In this document: one piece after another, positions 22,633 through 33,538 of the stretch
Position numbering within the stretch: the first letter of the stretch is position 1
How the letters are laid out: the number at the start of each line of letters is the position of its first letter
From: Laguncularia racemosa
Lineage: Eukaryota > Streptophyta > Magnoliopsida > Myrtales > Combretaceae
Reading direction: 5' to 3'
DNA: 64,000 nucleotides
NCBI GenBank assembly: GCA_037954665.1
Contig: JBBMOL010000195.1
Span: forward strand, 372,001-436,000
Notes under the pieces: model-generated
Database searches by the model: none
What the model saw: only the letters and a program-made list of their open reading frames with translations
Told to the model about the DNA's origin: nothing
Translations under genes and position numbers: made by a program

Positions 22633-23711
22633 TGTGAGTAACTTGGTTTATGATGAAGTACATTATTATTATAATGAATGTTTTTAAGTTAAGGCAAGCA
22701 AAGATAGAAGCGCATCAAGAGAACATGGTAAAATTGGATTAGAAAAACCAGCGTATACCAACCTAGTATATTTAGGCAATATACTTGGGTAAGAGGCACT
22801 GTTATGATCACAATTATAATAGTTAAAGCTTATATGATTTGAAGTTTCCTTTTAATATTTGCTAAAAGATATTTTCAAAAAACTTGTTTTGCAGTTAGAA
22901 TTAAAAAAGGGTGTTTTCATGAAGATGATTTTAGAAAGTTTTATAAGTTAGAGATAAATTATGTGTAGATAGCCTTTTGTACATTGAAGGGGATTTATAT
23001 AATCAAAAATAGATATTTAAAGGAAAGATATAACATAACTCATCCTCTCAAGGAAAATGGTTAAGTTGTTTATGGAAAGAGTATTTGCCAGCATTTGTAT
23101 AATCTTAAAAATTTTTCTTTATAATGTTATCTTATAAACTCATTAAATTTTTAAATAGATATTTTTTCCAAGTATTTCCTAGTCATTAGAATTTAATCAA
23201 AAGATTTTTGTTCTATAAAAATGTTTTATCATTCTAATTCAATAATCATGCTATACTTAAATGAAAGCACAAGTTCTATATATTCGAAGTTATGAAAATT
23301 GGAGAATTAACCCATATGATATACGAACTAAGTATTATTAGCAAAAAGTGATTTTTCAAGCGATTCAAAAGCTCACAAAATATTTATTTTCACATAGCTC
23401 TAAGGAATTTGCAGTTTATTGTATTGTGTTTGTTATTTCAATATAAGTGTCTCAAGTGGAGAGTTGTTGTAGTAAGATTATTTGGTTGTAACCAGAGACT
23501 TAGACTTTGACCTAGGAAAGGGAAGTGAAGGTATACTATGTGAAATTGGTTAAGGTTTAGACTAGTGTAGAGTTAAAAGAACTTCTAAGTACCATAGAGG
23601 ACATAGGGATGGTAATTTCTACTTGGTGTCATTGGAGTTGTCTCAATGCTAAAACTTACTTGTACTTGTTGAAAAGATTTAGTGGATTCCTAGTAGTTGA
23701 ATTGATAATGT
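22633..23711 (+). repeat. SIRE-like copia LTR (L), cut by LTR A1
   Basis: Starts TGTGAGTAACTTGG right after the purine tract AAAAAAAGGTGGAGAA. The part from 23450 (GAGTTGTTGTAGTAAGATTATTTGG...AACCAGAGACTTAG...AGTGGATTCCTAGTAGTTGAATTG) is typical of copia LTRs just before their end. It is broken at 23712 by the family-A LTR; its remainder is not recognisable at 37030. Confidence 0.5.
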
Positions 23712-24234
23712 TGTGACACCCCGAAACTTGGGCCACATTATTGCCCTCCACGTGTCCTTATTTCACAAGAACACATTAAGGCTCTGAATCAACTCTGATA
23801 CATTTAACCAGTAACTCTTATATAAAAGCATTTCATACATCTCCAAAACTTCAAATAATTTCATAAACCATATCAAACATCTAATGCAACGAAAGTCTTT
23901 AAACACCAAAATAACATTATCAAAAGATACTGTCTATCACAGTTAAACAACATAAATATCTCAAATCTTAATCACCATAATAGCAATGGTAATCTTCATC
24001 TTCCTCTCTTTATGGTTCACCCAAACCTAAGTCATATTTTGGGTTCCCATCTCCTTTAACACTTGCATCTAAAAATTGTTCCACGAAAGGTGAGCTAATA
24101 CCTAATACGTATAACACAAACACACACGCATGAACAAGTATCGCACACATTATGCAGTACTTAACACATACAACCATTTCTTAATACAATTTATGCCCAC
24201 AAACATCAACAGGGTACTCATGACCCCCTTAATA

Positions 24235-24460
24235 CACTAGAACATGATTTGGTGATGGGAACTGGCATTACGAGCCCCACACCCATGTACACTTAATCCT
24301 TAAACCTGGTGATGGGAACTGCCACTATGGGCCTCATACCTATGTACCCTTAAACACTTAACCTAGTGATGGGAATTGCCTTTACGGGCCCCACACCCAT
24401 ATACACTTAAACCTGGTGATAGGAACTACCACTACGGGCCCCACACCTAAGTTCACTTAA
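24235..24460 (-). repeat. Minisatellite 1 of LTR A1, period near 57 bp
   Basis: Four units of the type GGTGATGGGAACTGCCACTA followed by CGGGCCCCACACCYATGTACACTTAA. The same repeat has two units at 45605-45700 and three at 56850-57010. Confidence 0.8.
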
Positions 24461-24904
24461 ACTTAATCCTCATTTAGCCTAGATCATTTCCAAACATGAC
24501 TTCATTAGGGACAATGTCACATAAGGATCATTGGGGTGCCCCCTAGGGATCAGCTACTATGGCCCCCTAGGCCAAGCCAAGCACATACAACATACGACTT
24601 AAACACTTAAGTCAAATCATTCAACTTAATTAATTTTAGCACATATACTAACTTAAGCGAACATAAAACAATACACAAGTTACAGGTACCTTCAATCCTA
24701 GCCTTAAGCACTTCCCAGTCTTGGACTTAAACTAAATTGAAATCTATATAAATCAACATGCTCTTCTTAGTACCTAATCTAAGATCAATATCATTCTCTT
24801 ATTTCTCTTAATCTTATTTATTTAATTTCTTTAAGGCCTTACTAGCTATCTAGGTTGTGTGGAAATTAGTTTAATTTGAAGTTAAATGAATATATAATTA
24901 CTTT

Positions 24905-25200
24905 ATACTTTTTCAATATGGCCATGTTGGGGGTCGTGTTACTCAATACGGGCTGGAGCACGACCATGTTAAGGGTCGTGTATCTTTTAGTGTAAAATTT
25001 GGTTTCAACACGGTTGGAACATGACCATATTCTTCTTAATTCAACACGATCTAAATACAACCATGTTGGGAGATCATGTGACCTTTGACTCAACACGGTC
25101 GAAACACGACCGTGTTAAGAGGCTATGCATCTCTCAGTGCATCTTTCACACTCAACATAGTCAAAACATGATTATGTTGGTAAGTCGTGTTACCTTCAAC
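24905..25200 (-). repeat. Minisatellite 2 of LTR A1, hairpin-forming units
   Basis: About six units of the form CAACACGGTCGAAACACGACC + GTGTTGGGAGGYCGTGT, with spacing of 30-75 bp. In the best units AACACGGTCG and CGACCGTGTT are perfect 10-bp arms around AAACA. Related arrays lie at 36092-36498, 46000-46130 and 57465-57760. It sits downstream of the TATA box in the LTR's own direction, so it should be transcribed. Confidence 0.8.
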
Positions 25201-25599
25201 AAATCTCTACGAACCCTATTTCTTTTACTTCAAATTTTCCAAAACTTAGTCCTCTCTATTCCTAAGCTCAATTATATCTCTAAAATATGTAATTGCATCT
25301 AGATTACAAGGATATTTGCACTTACATCAAAATTACACACGTTGTATCCTTGAGCCATTGATTCCTGTTCTCTTATCATCCCTTCTCAAATCCCGAGTCC
25401 TAATGCACACACGATACACATGAGGTCCAATTCTAGTAACAAAATTTAAAATTTGCATAAAGATCCTTATCTTGCATACTTAGAATTGATTCGCTCTTTT
25501 TTCCTTTCGTTGTCCTAGGGTTTCTCATAGGGAGCGTTTGTCCTATGCAGATTTCTATTTCACTACTCAAAATGACAAAGGAGGCTCTCTAAGTTAATT

Positions 25600-25617
25600 T
25601 AGAGTATTTATACTCTA
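25600..25617 (-). promoter_or_regulatory. TATA box inside a palindrome (LTR A1)
   Basis: TAGAGTAT and ATACTCTA are perfect 8-bp arms around TT; the minus strand reads TATAAATA in the centre. The second A1 piece has the same dyad with one mismatch at 36899-36916. Confidence 0.6.
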
Positions 25618-25637
25618 TGTGTGAAATGTCCAAATTG

Positions 25638-26673
25638 TGATAGGAATCAAAATCCGACAAGACCTATCATTAGGGCAAGAACTAAAGGAATTCGGATTTT
25701 GGGGATGAGGGCCCATTTTGAGCATATCGACCCCGAAATTATTTATATATTAACCTCTTTTCTATTATTCTTGTATTGTGTTTTCCAACAGGTACACTTA
25801 TCATATTTTATAGGGCAATGGACAAACTCCCTCAAACTCAGCTTGTGGGTTATCCATGGACCGACCTAAACCAGCGATGAGCTGAGCCGATGGATCCTAT
25901 AGAAGACCGGCATCTTGAATACCATTTCTTTTATATATTTCTTATTTTATGAACTATTTTGGTTGTATTTGGCTTTGGGACACTTTTATTTCCTTGTAAT
26001 TTTCATTTAGGGTTAGCCACCTTAAAAGTGGCAAACTTGTAATTTTGAGCACTTTTTAACCCTAGGAGTAGCAAGCATAAATACTTGCTTAAGATAGGGT
26101 TTGAGAGGCCAATTTTTACAGATTTGAGAGGCACATTTCACGTGTGAATTAGGGTTCTTTCCCTAGTTCCAAACTCTTATAAATTTCAACCCAAGAATTA
26201 GAATTGTGGCAAGTGCAACGAAGGCGAATTATGAGTCATATCAATTCAATTTTGTTGTATGTTCATTTCTTCTCTAGTGAGTCATATCTAGGATAGATTT
26301 GGATCTTTCTTGGATCTAATTGTGATTCTATTTTCGTAAACATCAATCTTGTAAGATTGATTGTTTCATTGAGCACTTGGATTTCATACTTCCTTGTTAT
26401 TGTTGGCGTGAACTAGTGATTGAAAGGGAAAGTGGATTTCATTGGTTTATTGCTTCCTTTTGATCTAATTTTATGTGAACTTCATCTTCTCTTATGGTTA
26501 TTTGGTTAATTCTATCATTAGAGATTACAATTGAATCATTTGAACAACAATTTCCATCAAATCTTCAAAGGTGTCACAAGAATTGCTTACTAGGTGGACT
26601 AGTTTTGTGATTGATTTGAGATTGTTTTATTTGAGTCAATTGATTGTGCTTCCAAGTGGATTTAGGCACATCA
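25638..26673 (+). repeat. Element C1, 5' LTR
   Basis: 1036 bp, TGATAGGAATCAAAATCCG...TTTAGGCACATCA, followed by the primer site. Similar over its length to the C2 LTRs, which are about 190 bp longer. The frame 25621-25869 spans its edge and is not a gene. Confidence 0.9.
26070..26089 (+). promoter_or_regulatory. TATA box flanked by inverted repeat (C1 5' LTR)
   Basis: AGCAAG, then CATAAATA, then CTTGCT: 6-bp arms around the TATA box; one base (C for T) breaks the longer 9-bp arms seen in C2. AACCCTA (26058-26064) and TAGGGTT (26095-26102) add an outer inverted pair. Confidence 0.6.
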
Positions 26674-26679
26674 TCTTTT

Positions 26680-26691
26680 TGGTATCAGAGC
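26680..26691 (+). other. Primer binding site of element C1
   Basis: TGGTATCAGAGC, a perfect initiator-Met type site, six bases after the LTR end CACATCA. Confidence 0.9.
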
Positions 26692-27341
26692 ACAAGATGA
26701 GAGAAGGTATTTATGGTTGTTTGATTTAGTGATATTCATCTTCAATTAGGGTTAATCAAATTGTGAACCGCAATTGTGTTGTTATAGTTTGTGACTTGCA
26801 AAATTACCGTGGTTGGAATTTTGATTTGCTGCTTGTTGGAGTTGGATTGGGAAGGTTGTTGTATCATTTTGTGATTAATAATTTTCGTGGAAGGAAGGAA
26901 GAATTGAAGTGTTGTTAATTCAACAATTGTGTGAGCTTGAAAAATTGCCTTGTTCTTGTCGTGACTAGTTGTGGCGTGAAGGAGGTTGTGTAGCTTGTTG
27001 TTGTGACTTCCATTGTGTAATTCTAAATTGGAGAAGTGCAATTTCCAGATTTGAGGTGTGATTTAAGGAAGCAATTTGAATTTCAAAACACACATTAAGT
27101 CATTGTTTAATTGTGTGTTCATTTGAATTTGAAAGTGGCTCCTTACCATTTGTGGAATATTGCAATTAATGATCTCATTTTGAATTTGAATTTAAGCTGC
27201 CTTTTGTTGTGAGTTATGGTTTGAAACTTGTATAGAAGTGGAGAAATACAAGTGTGGAAGAGTGTGTATGTGTGTGCTGCAACGTGTATAAAAGGTATAT
27301 GTGTGGGGAGTTGTGTTTTTGTAAAATTAGTGAAGGGTATG
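26692..27341 (+). other. C1 leader, left part
   Basis: G/T-rich untranslated sequence without a coding frame on the plus strand; minus-strand frames here (27041-26742) are shadows. The C2 leader (49787-50846) is similar, including CAAACACACATTAAGTCAT and TTACCATTTGTGGA. It is interrupted at 27341 by element D and resumes at 34142. Confidence 0.7.
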
Positions 27342-28197
27342 TGATGAGATCCATGATGAGAGTCGAGTCGGAAGAAGGAATGTGGATCCTCTTGAAGTGC
27401 CGCCTGGACCGATCACAAGAAGTCGAGCAAAATGACTCAAGGAAGCACTTAACGGGTTGATAAAGGATGTCCATGAAGCCAGAAAGGATTGGAGCAATCA
27501 TGAAGTTGGAACGGATTGGAACAACCATGGGAAGACCCTTGCTCTTGTACAAGTCACACCGGACACGGGATGAAGAGGGCGTGTATTTTCAAGGCACGAC
27601 CGTGTAGGAATCTCAAGATTGCATAGAATCATACACGGCCAGACACACGGCTAAAAGGCACGGCCATGTATGGAGTCAAGCAAATCCATAGAAAGATACA
27701 CGTCTAGAAGTACACGGCCGTGTATCTCTTCAAGGCCGGCTCAAGGCTGCCGGCCTTCATGTCTACACCGCCGGCCTTCATGTTCTGTTTTTGTTATTTT
27801 TACGCAACTTATTAAAGTGATGTCGTTTTGGGCTTTATTATTATGAATTGTAAACCCTAGTATAAAACTCCTAGGGTTTAGAACATAATATACATCTTAG
27901 AACAATAACAACACTTTTGAGAGGCTCCTCTCTTGGTTCTTCAAGAACTAACTAGAACATATTGGATTAATTTCCATGGCGTTCATCCCGACTTATCAAT
28001 CGGTCTTTCATCCCGATTGTGGCGTCTTCATATTATACCAAGGTTCTTGTCTCGCTTATAGACAACGGGTTGCGGTTTCCACTTGAGGGTGTTTGGGCAT
28101 CTTAGGTAATGAATTCCAAGCATATTGGTATTGGGTTTCGTCATAGGTTGGCGTGGTTCGTATTAGTTAGAAATGCGATCAAACCGATCTCGCATCA
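27342..28197 (+). repeat. Element D, 5' LTR
   Basis: 856 bp, TGATGAGATCC...CTCGCATCA. Short palindromes such as ACACGGCCGTGT (27715-27726) and a GCCGGC-rich block (27735-27780) precede the TATA dyad. Open frames 27254-27552 overlap its start and are shadows. Confidence 0.95.
27851..27880 (+). promoter_or_regulatory. TATA box between telobox-type inverted repeats (D 5' LTR)
   Basis: TAAACCCTAG (27851-27860) and CTAGGGTTTA (27871-27880) are perfect 10-bp arms around TATAAAACTC. AAACCCTA is the plant telobox. The 3' LTR copy (33795-33824) has one arm mismatch. Confidence 0.65.
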
Positions 28198-28200
28198 GTT

Positions 28201-28212
28201 TGGTATCAAAGC
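28201..28212 (+). other. Primer binding site of element D
   Basis: TGGTATCAAAGC, one change from TGGTATCAGAGC, three bases after the LTR end CGCATCA. Confidence 0.9.
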
Positions 28213-28691
28213 TTAGGTTTGTCAAAACATCAAGTTTGGTTTGAGGAAGGTAACATCAAAACCCTAACTCCAATCGTTCATATCAATTATCGTATTCAAT
28301 TTCATAGTATTAATTGTCTATTGAAGTGTAGTATCTACTAGTCGATTTGTTATAAAAAAAAAGAAGGAAGAATCAAGACAAAAAAAAAAAAGAAAAGAAA
28401 AGAGAAACGTGATCAAGAGCAACAACAAAGACAAAAAAAAAATCGGATAGAAAAAGAGGAAAATTTACGAACCCTAGAGTTGTTTTGAATTCTACGGAAG
28501 GGAATTGGTGTAGTTTGGGTTAGTTCCAAGAGAATTGAGAGGAGGAATTGGTGAGTTGATATCATCATTATTTGTGAGAATACACGAGTGACTGTGTGAT
28601 ATCATCATTTGAGCGAAACACGTAAGGGAGTGTATCGTGAGGTTTAATCATATATATATTTGTGTTAGTACTAATCTTTTCTGCAGGAACT
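28213..28691 (+). other. Element D leader
   Basis: Untranslated region with an A-rich run (28348-28445) and no coding frame. The gag ATG follows at 28692. Confidence 0.8.
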
Positions 28692-29774
28692 ATGTCGAGG
28701 CAACATTCTCCTGAAGGTGAAAGGGGAAGGTTTGATGCTAGGTTAGTAATTGAGGCATTGAGGGGTGAGATGAAGAGGATGTACCAGGAGGGAATGGAAC
28801 AAATTCATGAGACGGTAGAGCAAAGACTAGAGCAATCCACAAACGTATTCCAAGGGCGTAAGAGGGAGAGTCGTTCTAGGAGAGTACAAAGGGGTGGAGA
28901 TGAAATGTCGGATGATGACTTTGATGAGCCTTCTATCGGGAGTTATAGAGGTTATAGTGGTTGGAATAGAGGAACTAAGGATTAGGAAGATAGAGGAGAT
29001 AGGAATAGAGAGGATGATCAATTGAGTAGCATAAAGATGAAGATTCCTCCTTTCTAAGAGAAGAATGACCTCGAGGCGTACTTAGAGTGGGAGAAAAAGG
29101 TGGAGATGGTGTTTGATTGTCACAACTATAGTGGGGGAAAGAAAGTAAAACTTGCTGCCATTGAGTTTTCGGATTATGCTATAGTGTGGTGGGATCAACT
29201 AATGTTGAATAGGAGAAGGAGTGGCGAGCCACCTATTGAGTCTTGGGAAGAGATGAAAAGAGTGACGAAGAAGCAGTTTATGCCTGCGTATTACTATCGT
29301 GAATTGCACAACAAGTTGCAAACTCTGAGGCAGGGAAGCCGAAGTGTAGATGAGTATTTCAAGGAGATGGAAGTCACTATGATTAGGGCGAATGTAGAGG
29401 AGGATAGAGAGGCTACAATGGCTAGGTTTCTTGCTGGGTTGAATAGAGAAATCCAAAATGTGGTTAAATTGCAACATTATGTGGAATTGGAAGATATGGT
29501 TCACATGGCTATAAAGGTTGAGAACCAGCACAAGAGGAAAGGTAGTAGTAATGCACGGTTTCCACAGGGTAATAGTTCATCCACTTGGAAGACCAACCAA
29601 TGGAAGAAAGAAGAAAAGCCTTTACGCACCAAACCAAAAGGGGAGCTGAGGTAAGCGGGTTCTACTCCTGGTAATCAAGGTAACCCTGAATCTTCTACTT
29701 CTAGAAAGCATGACATTAGATACTTTAAATGCCAAGGTAGAGGCCATATTGCTAGTCAATGTCCAAATAGGCGT
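28692..29774 (+). pseudogene. gag: Element D Gag
   Basis: Start chosen at the ATG of MSRQHSPEGERG. One frame with in-frame stops at 28983 (TAG), 29055 (TAA) and 29652 (TAA). Parts in order: N-terminal charged region, capsid opening (KMKIPPF, then the TAA, then EKNDLEAYLEWEKKVEMVFD), the Ty3 gag core (AIVWWDQLMLNRRRSGEPP, LQTLRQGSRSVDEYFKEME, ATMARFLAGLNREIQNVV), a basic linker, and a zinc knuckle near 29720-29762. The knuckle reads YFKCQGRGHIASQC: the first Cys of CX2CX4HX4C is Tyr, whereas element 1 keeps CFKC. Gag would package the RNA in virus-like particles in the cytoplasm. Closely related to Gag of elements 1 and G. Confidence 0.9.
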
Positions 29775-30488
29775 GTGATGATTTTGCGTGATGATGGTGA
29801 GTATGAGACTGAGGGGGGTAGTGAAGAAGATGATATGCCTCCATTAGAGGATGCTAGTGATGATGATGAGCCTGCAATGGGAAGGCTAGTGGCAGTAGTG
29901 AAGCGAGCTTTGAATGTGCAGGTGAAGGAAGAAGAGGAGGTGCAAAGGGAGAATATATTTCATACTAGATGTTATCTAGGAGATCATATTTGCAGTTTGA
30001 TCATTGATGGAGGAAGTTGCACCAATGTAGTGAGAAATTTTATTGTTGAGAGGCTGGGGCTCAAAACTGTGAGACACCCTAGTCTATATAAATTGCAGTG
30101 GTTAAATGATAGTGGTGAGACTAAGGTGAGTAAGCAAGCCTTGATTGGTCTTCGCATTGGTAGGTATGAGGATGAGGTGTTATGTGATGTAGTGCTAATG
30201 CAAGCATGTCATGTGTTGTTGGGGAGGCCATGGCAATTTGATAGGAAGGTTGTTCATGATGGCTTTTCTAACAAGTATACACTTGTTCACCAAGGGAAAA
30301 GCTTTAATCTTAAACCATTAACACCTAAACAGGTGTATGGGGATCAATTGCAGCTACAACAGTCGTTTGCAAAACATAAGGTGAGTGAAAAGCAGAGGGA
30401 GAGTGAGAAAGAAAAGACAATGAGAAAGAAAAGGAATACAAAAGTCAATATCAAAAGGAAAAAGAGAGGAAGGATGGAAAGAGTGTGA
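29775..30488 (+). pseudogene. Element D protease
   Basis: Continues the gag frame with an acidic region (EGGSEEDDMPPLEDASDDDE), then the aspartic protease. The active site is LIIDGGSCTNVV, with Gly where many retroviral proteases have Thr or Ser; the same DGGS occurs in C1, so this looks like a family trait. The flap and second half follow (RIGRYEDEVLCDVVLMQACH, VLLGRPWQFDRKVVHDGF). A Lys/Glu-rich tail leads to a stop at 30486-30488. The pol frame goes on in another phase from this A/G-rich run, so a one-base indel between about 30420 and 30485 is the likely break. The protease would cut the polyprotein inside particles. Confidence 0.85.
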
Positions 30489-32383
30489 TAGACCAAGTTG
30501 AAGGGGGATCAACTTTGGTGGTGAGTGAAAAGGAGAAGGCAGCCTTGCAAAAGGAGAGTTGTGTGGCAAGAGCGAGTGTAGTGAGGAGAGCGTTAGTGAT
30601 GAAGCAACCTATGTTGTTGCTGGTTTTTAAAGAAACATGTTTGACTACTAACGAACTATCTAACTCTTTGCCTAGTGTAGTTGTGTCTCTTGTGCAGGAC
30701 TTTGAAGATGTCTTCCCTGAGGAGATTCCAAAGGGATTACCACCTATTTGTGGTATTGAGCACCAGATTGACCTTGTACCCGGAGCATCGATTCCAAACA
30801 AGCCAGCTTATAGGAGCAATCCAGAGGAGACAAAGGAACTCCAAAAACAGGTCGACGAATTAATGGAGAAGGGGTACGTGAGAGAAAGCATGAGTCCATG
30901 TGTAGTGCCTGTGATTTTGGTGCCTAAGAAGGATGGGACATGGAGAATGTGTGTTGACTGCCGCACCATCAACAACATCACGGTAAAGTATCGTCATCCC
31001 ATTCCTCGCTTAGATGACATGTTAGATGAGTTACATGGGTCTAGTGTCTTTTCTAAAATTGATCTGAAAAGTGGATATCACCAAATTAGAATGAAAGAAG
31101 GTGATGAATGGAAAATCGCATTCAAAACGAAATATGGATTGTATGAGTGGTTAGTAATGCCTTTCGGTTTAATTAACGCACCTAGTACTTTTATGAGACT
31201 TATGAACCATGTTTTGAGGACTTTTATTGGAAAATTTGTGGTTGTCTATTTTGATGATATTCTCATTTACAGCAAGAGTTTGGAAGACCATATATCTCAC
31301 TTAAGGGATGTTTTAGAAGTGCTTCAAAAGGAGCAATTATATGCTAATCTCAAGAAGTGCACTTTTTGCACAGACAAACTTGTGTTTCTTGGTTTTGTTG
31401 TTAGTGCACAGGGAATACAGGTTGATGAAGAGAAGATTCGTGCGATCCAAGAATGGCCTAGTCCAACCAATGTAAGTAATGTGCGGAGTTTCCATGGACT
31501 AGCGAGCTTTTACAGGAGGTTTGTGAAGGATTTCAACACCATTGCAGCACCACTTACTAAGGTAATTAAGAAGAACGTGGGGTTCAGATGGGGAGAGCAA
31601 CAAGAGAAGGCCTTTCAGACGCTTAAAAATAAGCTGACTCAGGCGCCATTACTTGCTTTACCTAACTTTACTAAAACGTTTGAAATTGAGTGTGATGCTT
31701 CAGGATTAGGTATTGGAGCAGTGCTTATGCAGGAGAGAAGACCAATCACATTCTTTAGTGAGAAGCTAAGTGGGGCAACCTTGAATTACCCTACTTATGA
31801 CAAGGAGTTATATGCATTGGTTCGAGCACTGGAGACGTGGCAACACTACCTTTGGCCAAAAGAGTTCGTGATCCACACTGATCATGAATCCTTGAAGTAC
31901 TTGAAGGGATAACACAAGCTGAACAAAAGGCATGCTCGTTGGGTGGAGTTCATCGAAACATTTCCATATGTCATCCACTACAAGCAAGGTAAAGAGAATG
32001 TCGTTGCCGATGCACTTTCTAGAAGGTATACTCTTATCTCTACTCTTAGTTCTAGACTGCTTGGTTTTGAGCACATTAAGGAATTATATGCTGCTAATCG
32101 AGATTTTTGTGAGGAGTATGTGCATTATGAGAAGAGTGGGCATGGTAAATTTTATAAGCATGAAGGATTCTTGTTTAGGGAGAACAAACTATGCATTCCA
32201 AATTGTTCTTTAAGAGAATTATTAGTGAGAGAGTCTCATGGAGGAGGTTTAATGGAACACTTTGGAGTAGCTAAAACCTTAGGGGTATTGCAGGAACACT
32301 TCTATTGGCCTCACATGAAACGAGATGTTGAGAGGATTTGTGAGCGATGTGTCACGTGTAAGCAAGCGAAATCTAGAGTCTAA
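30485..32383 (+). pseudogene. pol: Element D reverse transcriptase, RNase H and integrase start
   Basis: Single frame, open from 30485 to a TAA at 31910-31912 (475 codons), then on to a TAA at 32381-32383. Order: DFEDVFPEEIPKGLPPI linker; RT with YVRESMSPCVVPVILVPKKD, FSKIDLKSGYHQIRM, PFGLINAPSTFMRLMN and the catalytic VVYFDDILIYSKS (about residues 252-264); thumb and connection (FLGFVVSAQGIQVDEEK, FYRRFVKDFN); RNase H with all three acidic sites (ECDASG, YDKELYAL, HTDHESL). Beyond the first stop are the RNase H end (KQGKENVVADALSRR) and the integrase HHCC finger (ESHGGGLMEHFG through CERCVTCKQAKS). Both TAA codons stand where relatives have CAA, by family conservation. Copies the RNA to DNA and degrades the template strand. 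Confidence 0.92.
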
Positions 32384-33538
32384 CCTCAAGGGCTTTACAC
32401 CCCACTTCCCATTCCTCATGCGCCGTGGGTAGATATTTCCATGGATTTTGTGTTAGGATTACCCAGGTTTAGACATGGTCGAGATTATATCTTTGTAGTT
32501 GTGGATAGATTCTCTAATATGGCACATTTCATTCCTTGTCACAAAACGGATGATGCTTGTAATATTGCTAATTTATTCTTTAGGGAAGTTGTGAGATTAC
32601 ATGGTATGCCTAGAACAATCGTATCTGATAGAGATTCTAAGTTCTTGAGCTACTTCTGGAAGACCTTATGGGCTAAGTTAGGAACTAAGTTATTGTTTTC
32701 CACTACTTGTCATCCACAGACTGATGGTCAAACTGAGGTAGTAAATCGAACTTTATCTACCTTGTTGAGGGCTGTAATTAAAAAGAATATTAAAAGTTAG
32801 GAGGATTGTTTGCCACATGTTGAATTTGCTTATAACCGTACAGTGCATTCTGCTACTAAATTTACTCCTTTTGAGATTGTGTATAGTTTTAATCCACTAA
32901 CTCCTTTGGATTTATCACCTTTGTCTGTTTCTGAGTATGTTAATTTAAATGGCAAGAAGAAGGTCGAATTTGTTAAACAGATCCATGAGAAGGCAAGGCT
33001 AAACATTGAGCGAAGAACAGAGCAGTATGTGAAACAAGCCAACAAGGGTCGTCGACAAGCTGTCTTTGAACCTGGAGATTAGGTTTGGGTTCACATGCAC
33101 AAAGAGCGGTTTCCCGTACAGTATCAATCTAAACTACTTCCTAGAGGCAATGGACCATTTTAAGTTCTTGAGCGCATCAACGATAATGTATACAAGATAG
33201 ATTTGCCTGGTGAGTATCAAGTAAGTGGCACATTTAATGTTATTGATCTGAGTCCTTTTGATGTAGGTGATGATTTGAGGACAAATCCTTTTCAAGAGGA
33301 GGGGAATGATGAGATCCATGATGAGAGTCGAGTCGGAAGAAGGAATGTGGATCCTCTTGAAGTGCCGCCTGGACCGATCACAAGAAGTCGAGCGAAACGA
33401 CTCAAGGAAGCACTTAACGGGTTGATAAAGGATGTCCATGAAGCCGGAAAAGATTGGAACAATCATGAAGTTGGAATGGATTGGAACAACCATAGGAAGA
33501 CCCTTGCTCTTGTACAAGTCACACCGGACACGGGATGA
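32384..33538 (+). pseudogene. pol: Element D integrase, C-terminus running into the 3' LTR
   Basis: Same frame as RT. The catalytic core has D (VDISMDFVLGLP), D (TIVSDRDSKF) and E (TDGQTEVVNRTL). Stops: TAG 32798-32800, TAG 33080-33082 (both at expected Trp codons) and TAA 33161-33163. C-terminal part: VWVHMHKERFP, NDNVYKIDLPGEYQVSGTFN, LSPFDVGDDLRTNPFQ. The frame then crosses the LTR start at 33307 and stays open to 33536-33538, adding a tail with PPGPITRSRAKRLKEALNG. CRM-type chromoviruses are known for a C-terminal CR motif overlapping the 3' LTR in place of a chromodomain; assignment to that clade is my inference. The integrase would insert the cDNA in the nucleus. Confidence 0.88.
33294..33306 (+). 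other. Polypurine tract of element D
   Basis: AAGAGGAGGGGAA directly before the 3' LTR, overlapping the pol codons for QEEGN. Confidence 0.85.

Larger units (their letters stand above)
23712..25637 (-). repeat. Family A (Tekay-type) LTR, copy A1, part 1
   Basis: Begins TGTGACACCCCGAAACTTGGGCC on the plus strand (the end of the LTR in its own direction) and matches 45045-46641 and 56291-58273 throughout. It is interrupted after 25637 by element C1. It carries two minisatellites and the TATA dyad at 25600-25617. Open frames at 24866-25302 lie in the minisatellite and are not genes. Confidence 0.85.

Noticed and set aside
24866..25302. Short frames on both strands in the CACGACCGTGTT repeat
   Set aside because: They are translations of the LTR minisatellite and recur at 36157-36602 and 57453-57855.
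31808..32213. Frames on the minus strand and in a second plus phase over the RT/RNase H of element D
   Set aside because: Shadows of the true pol frame.
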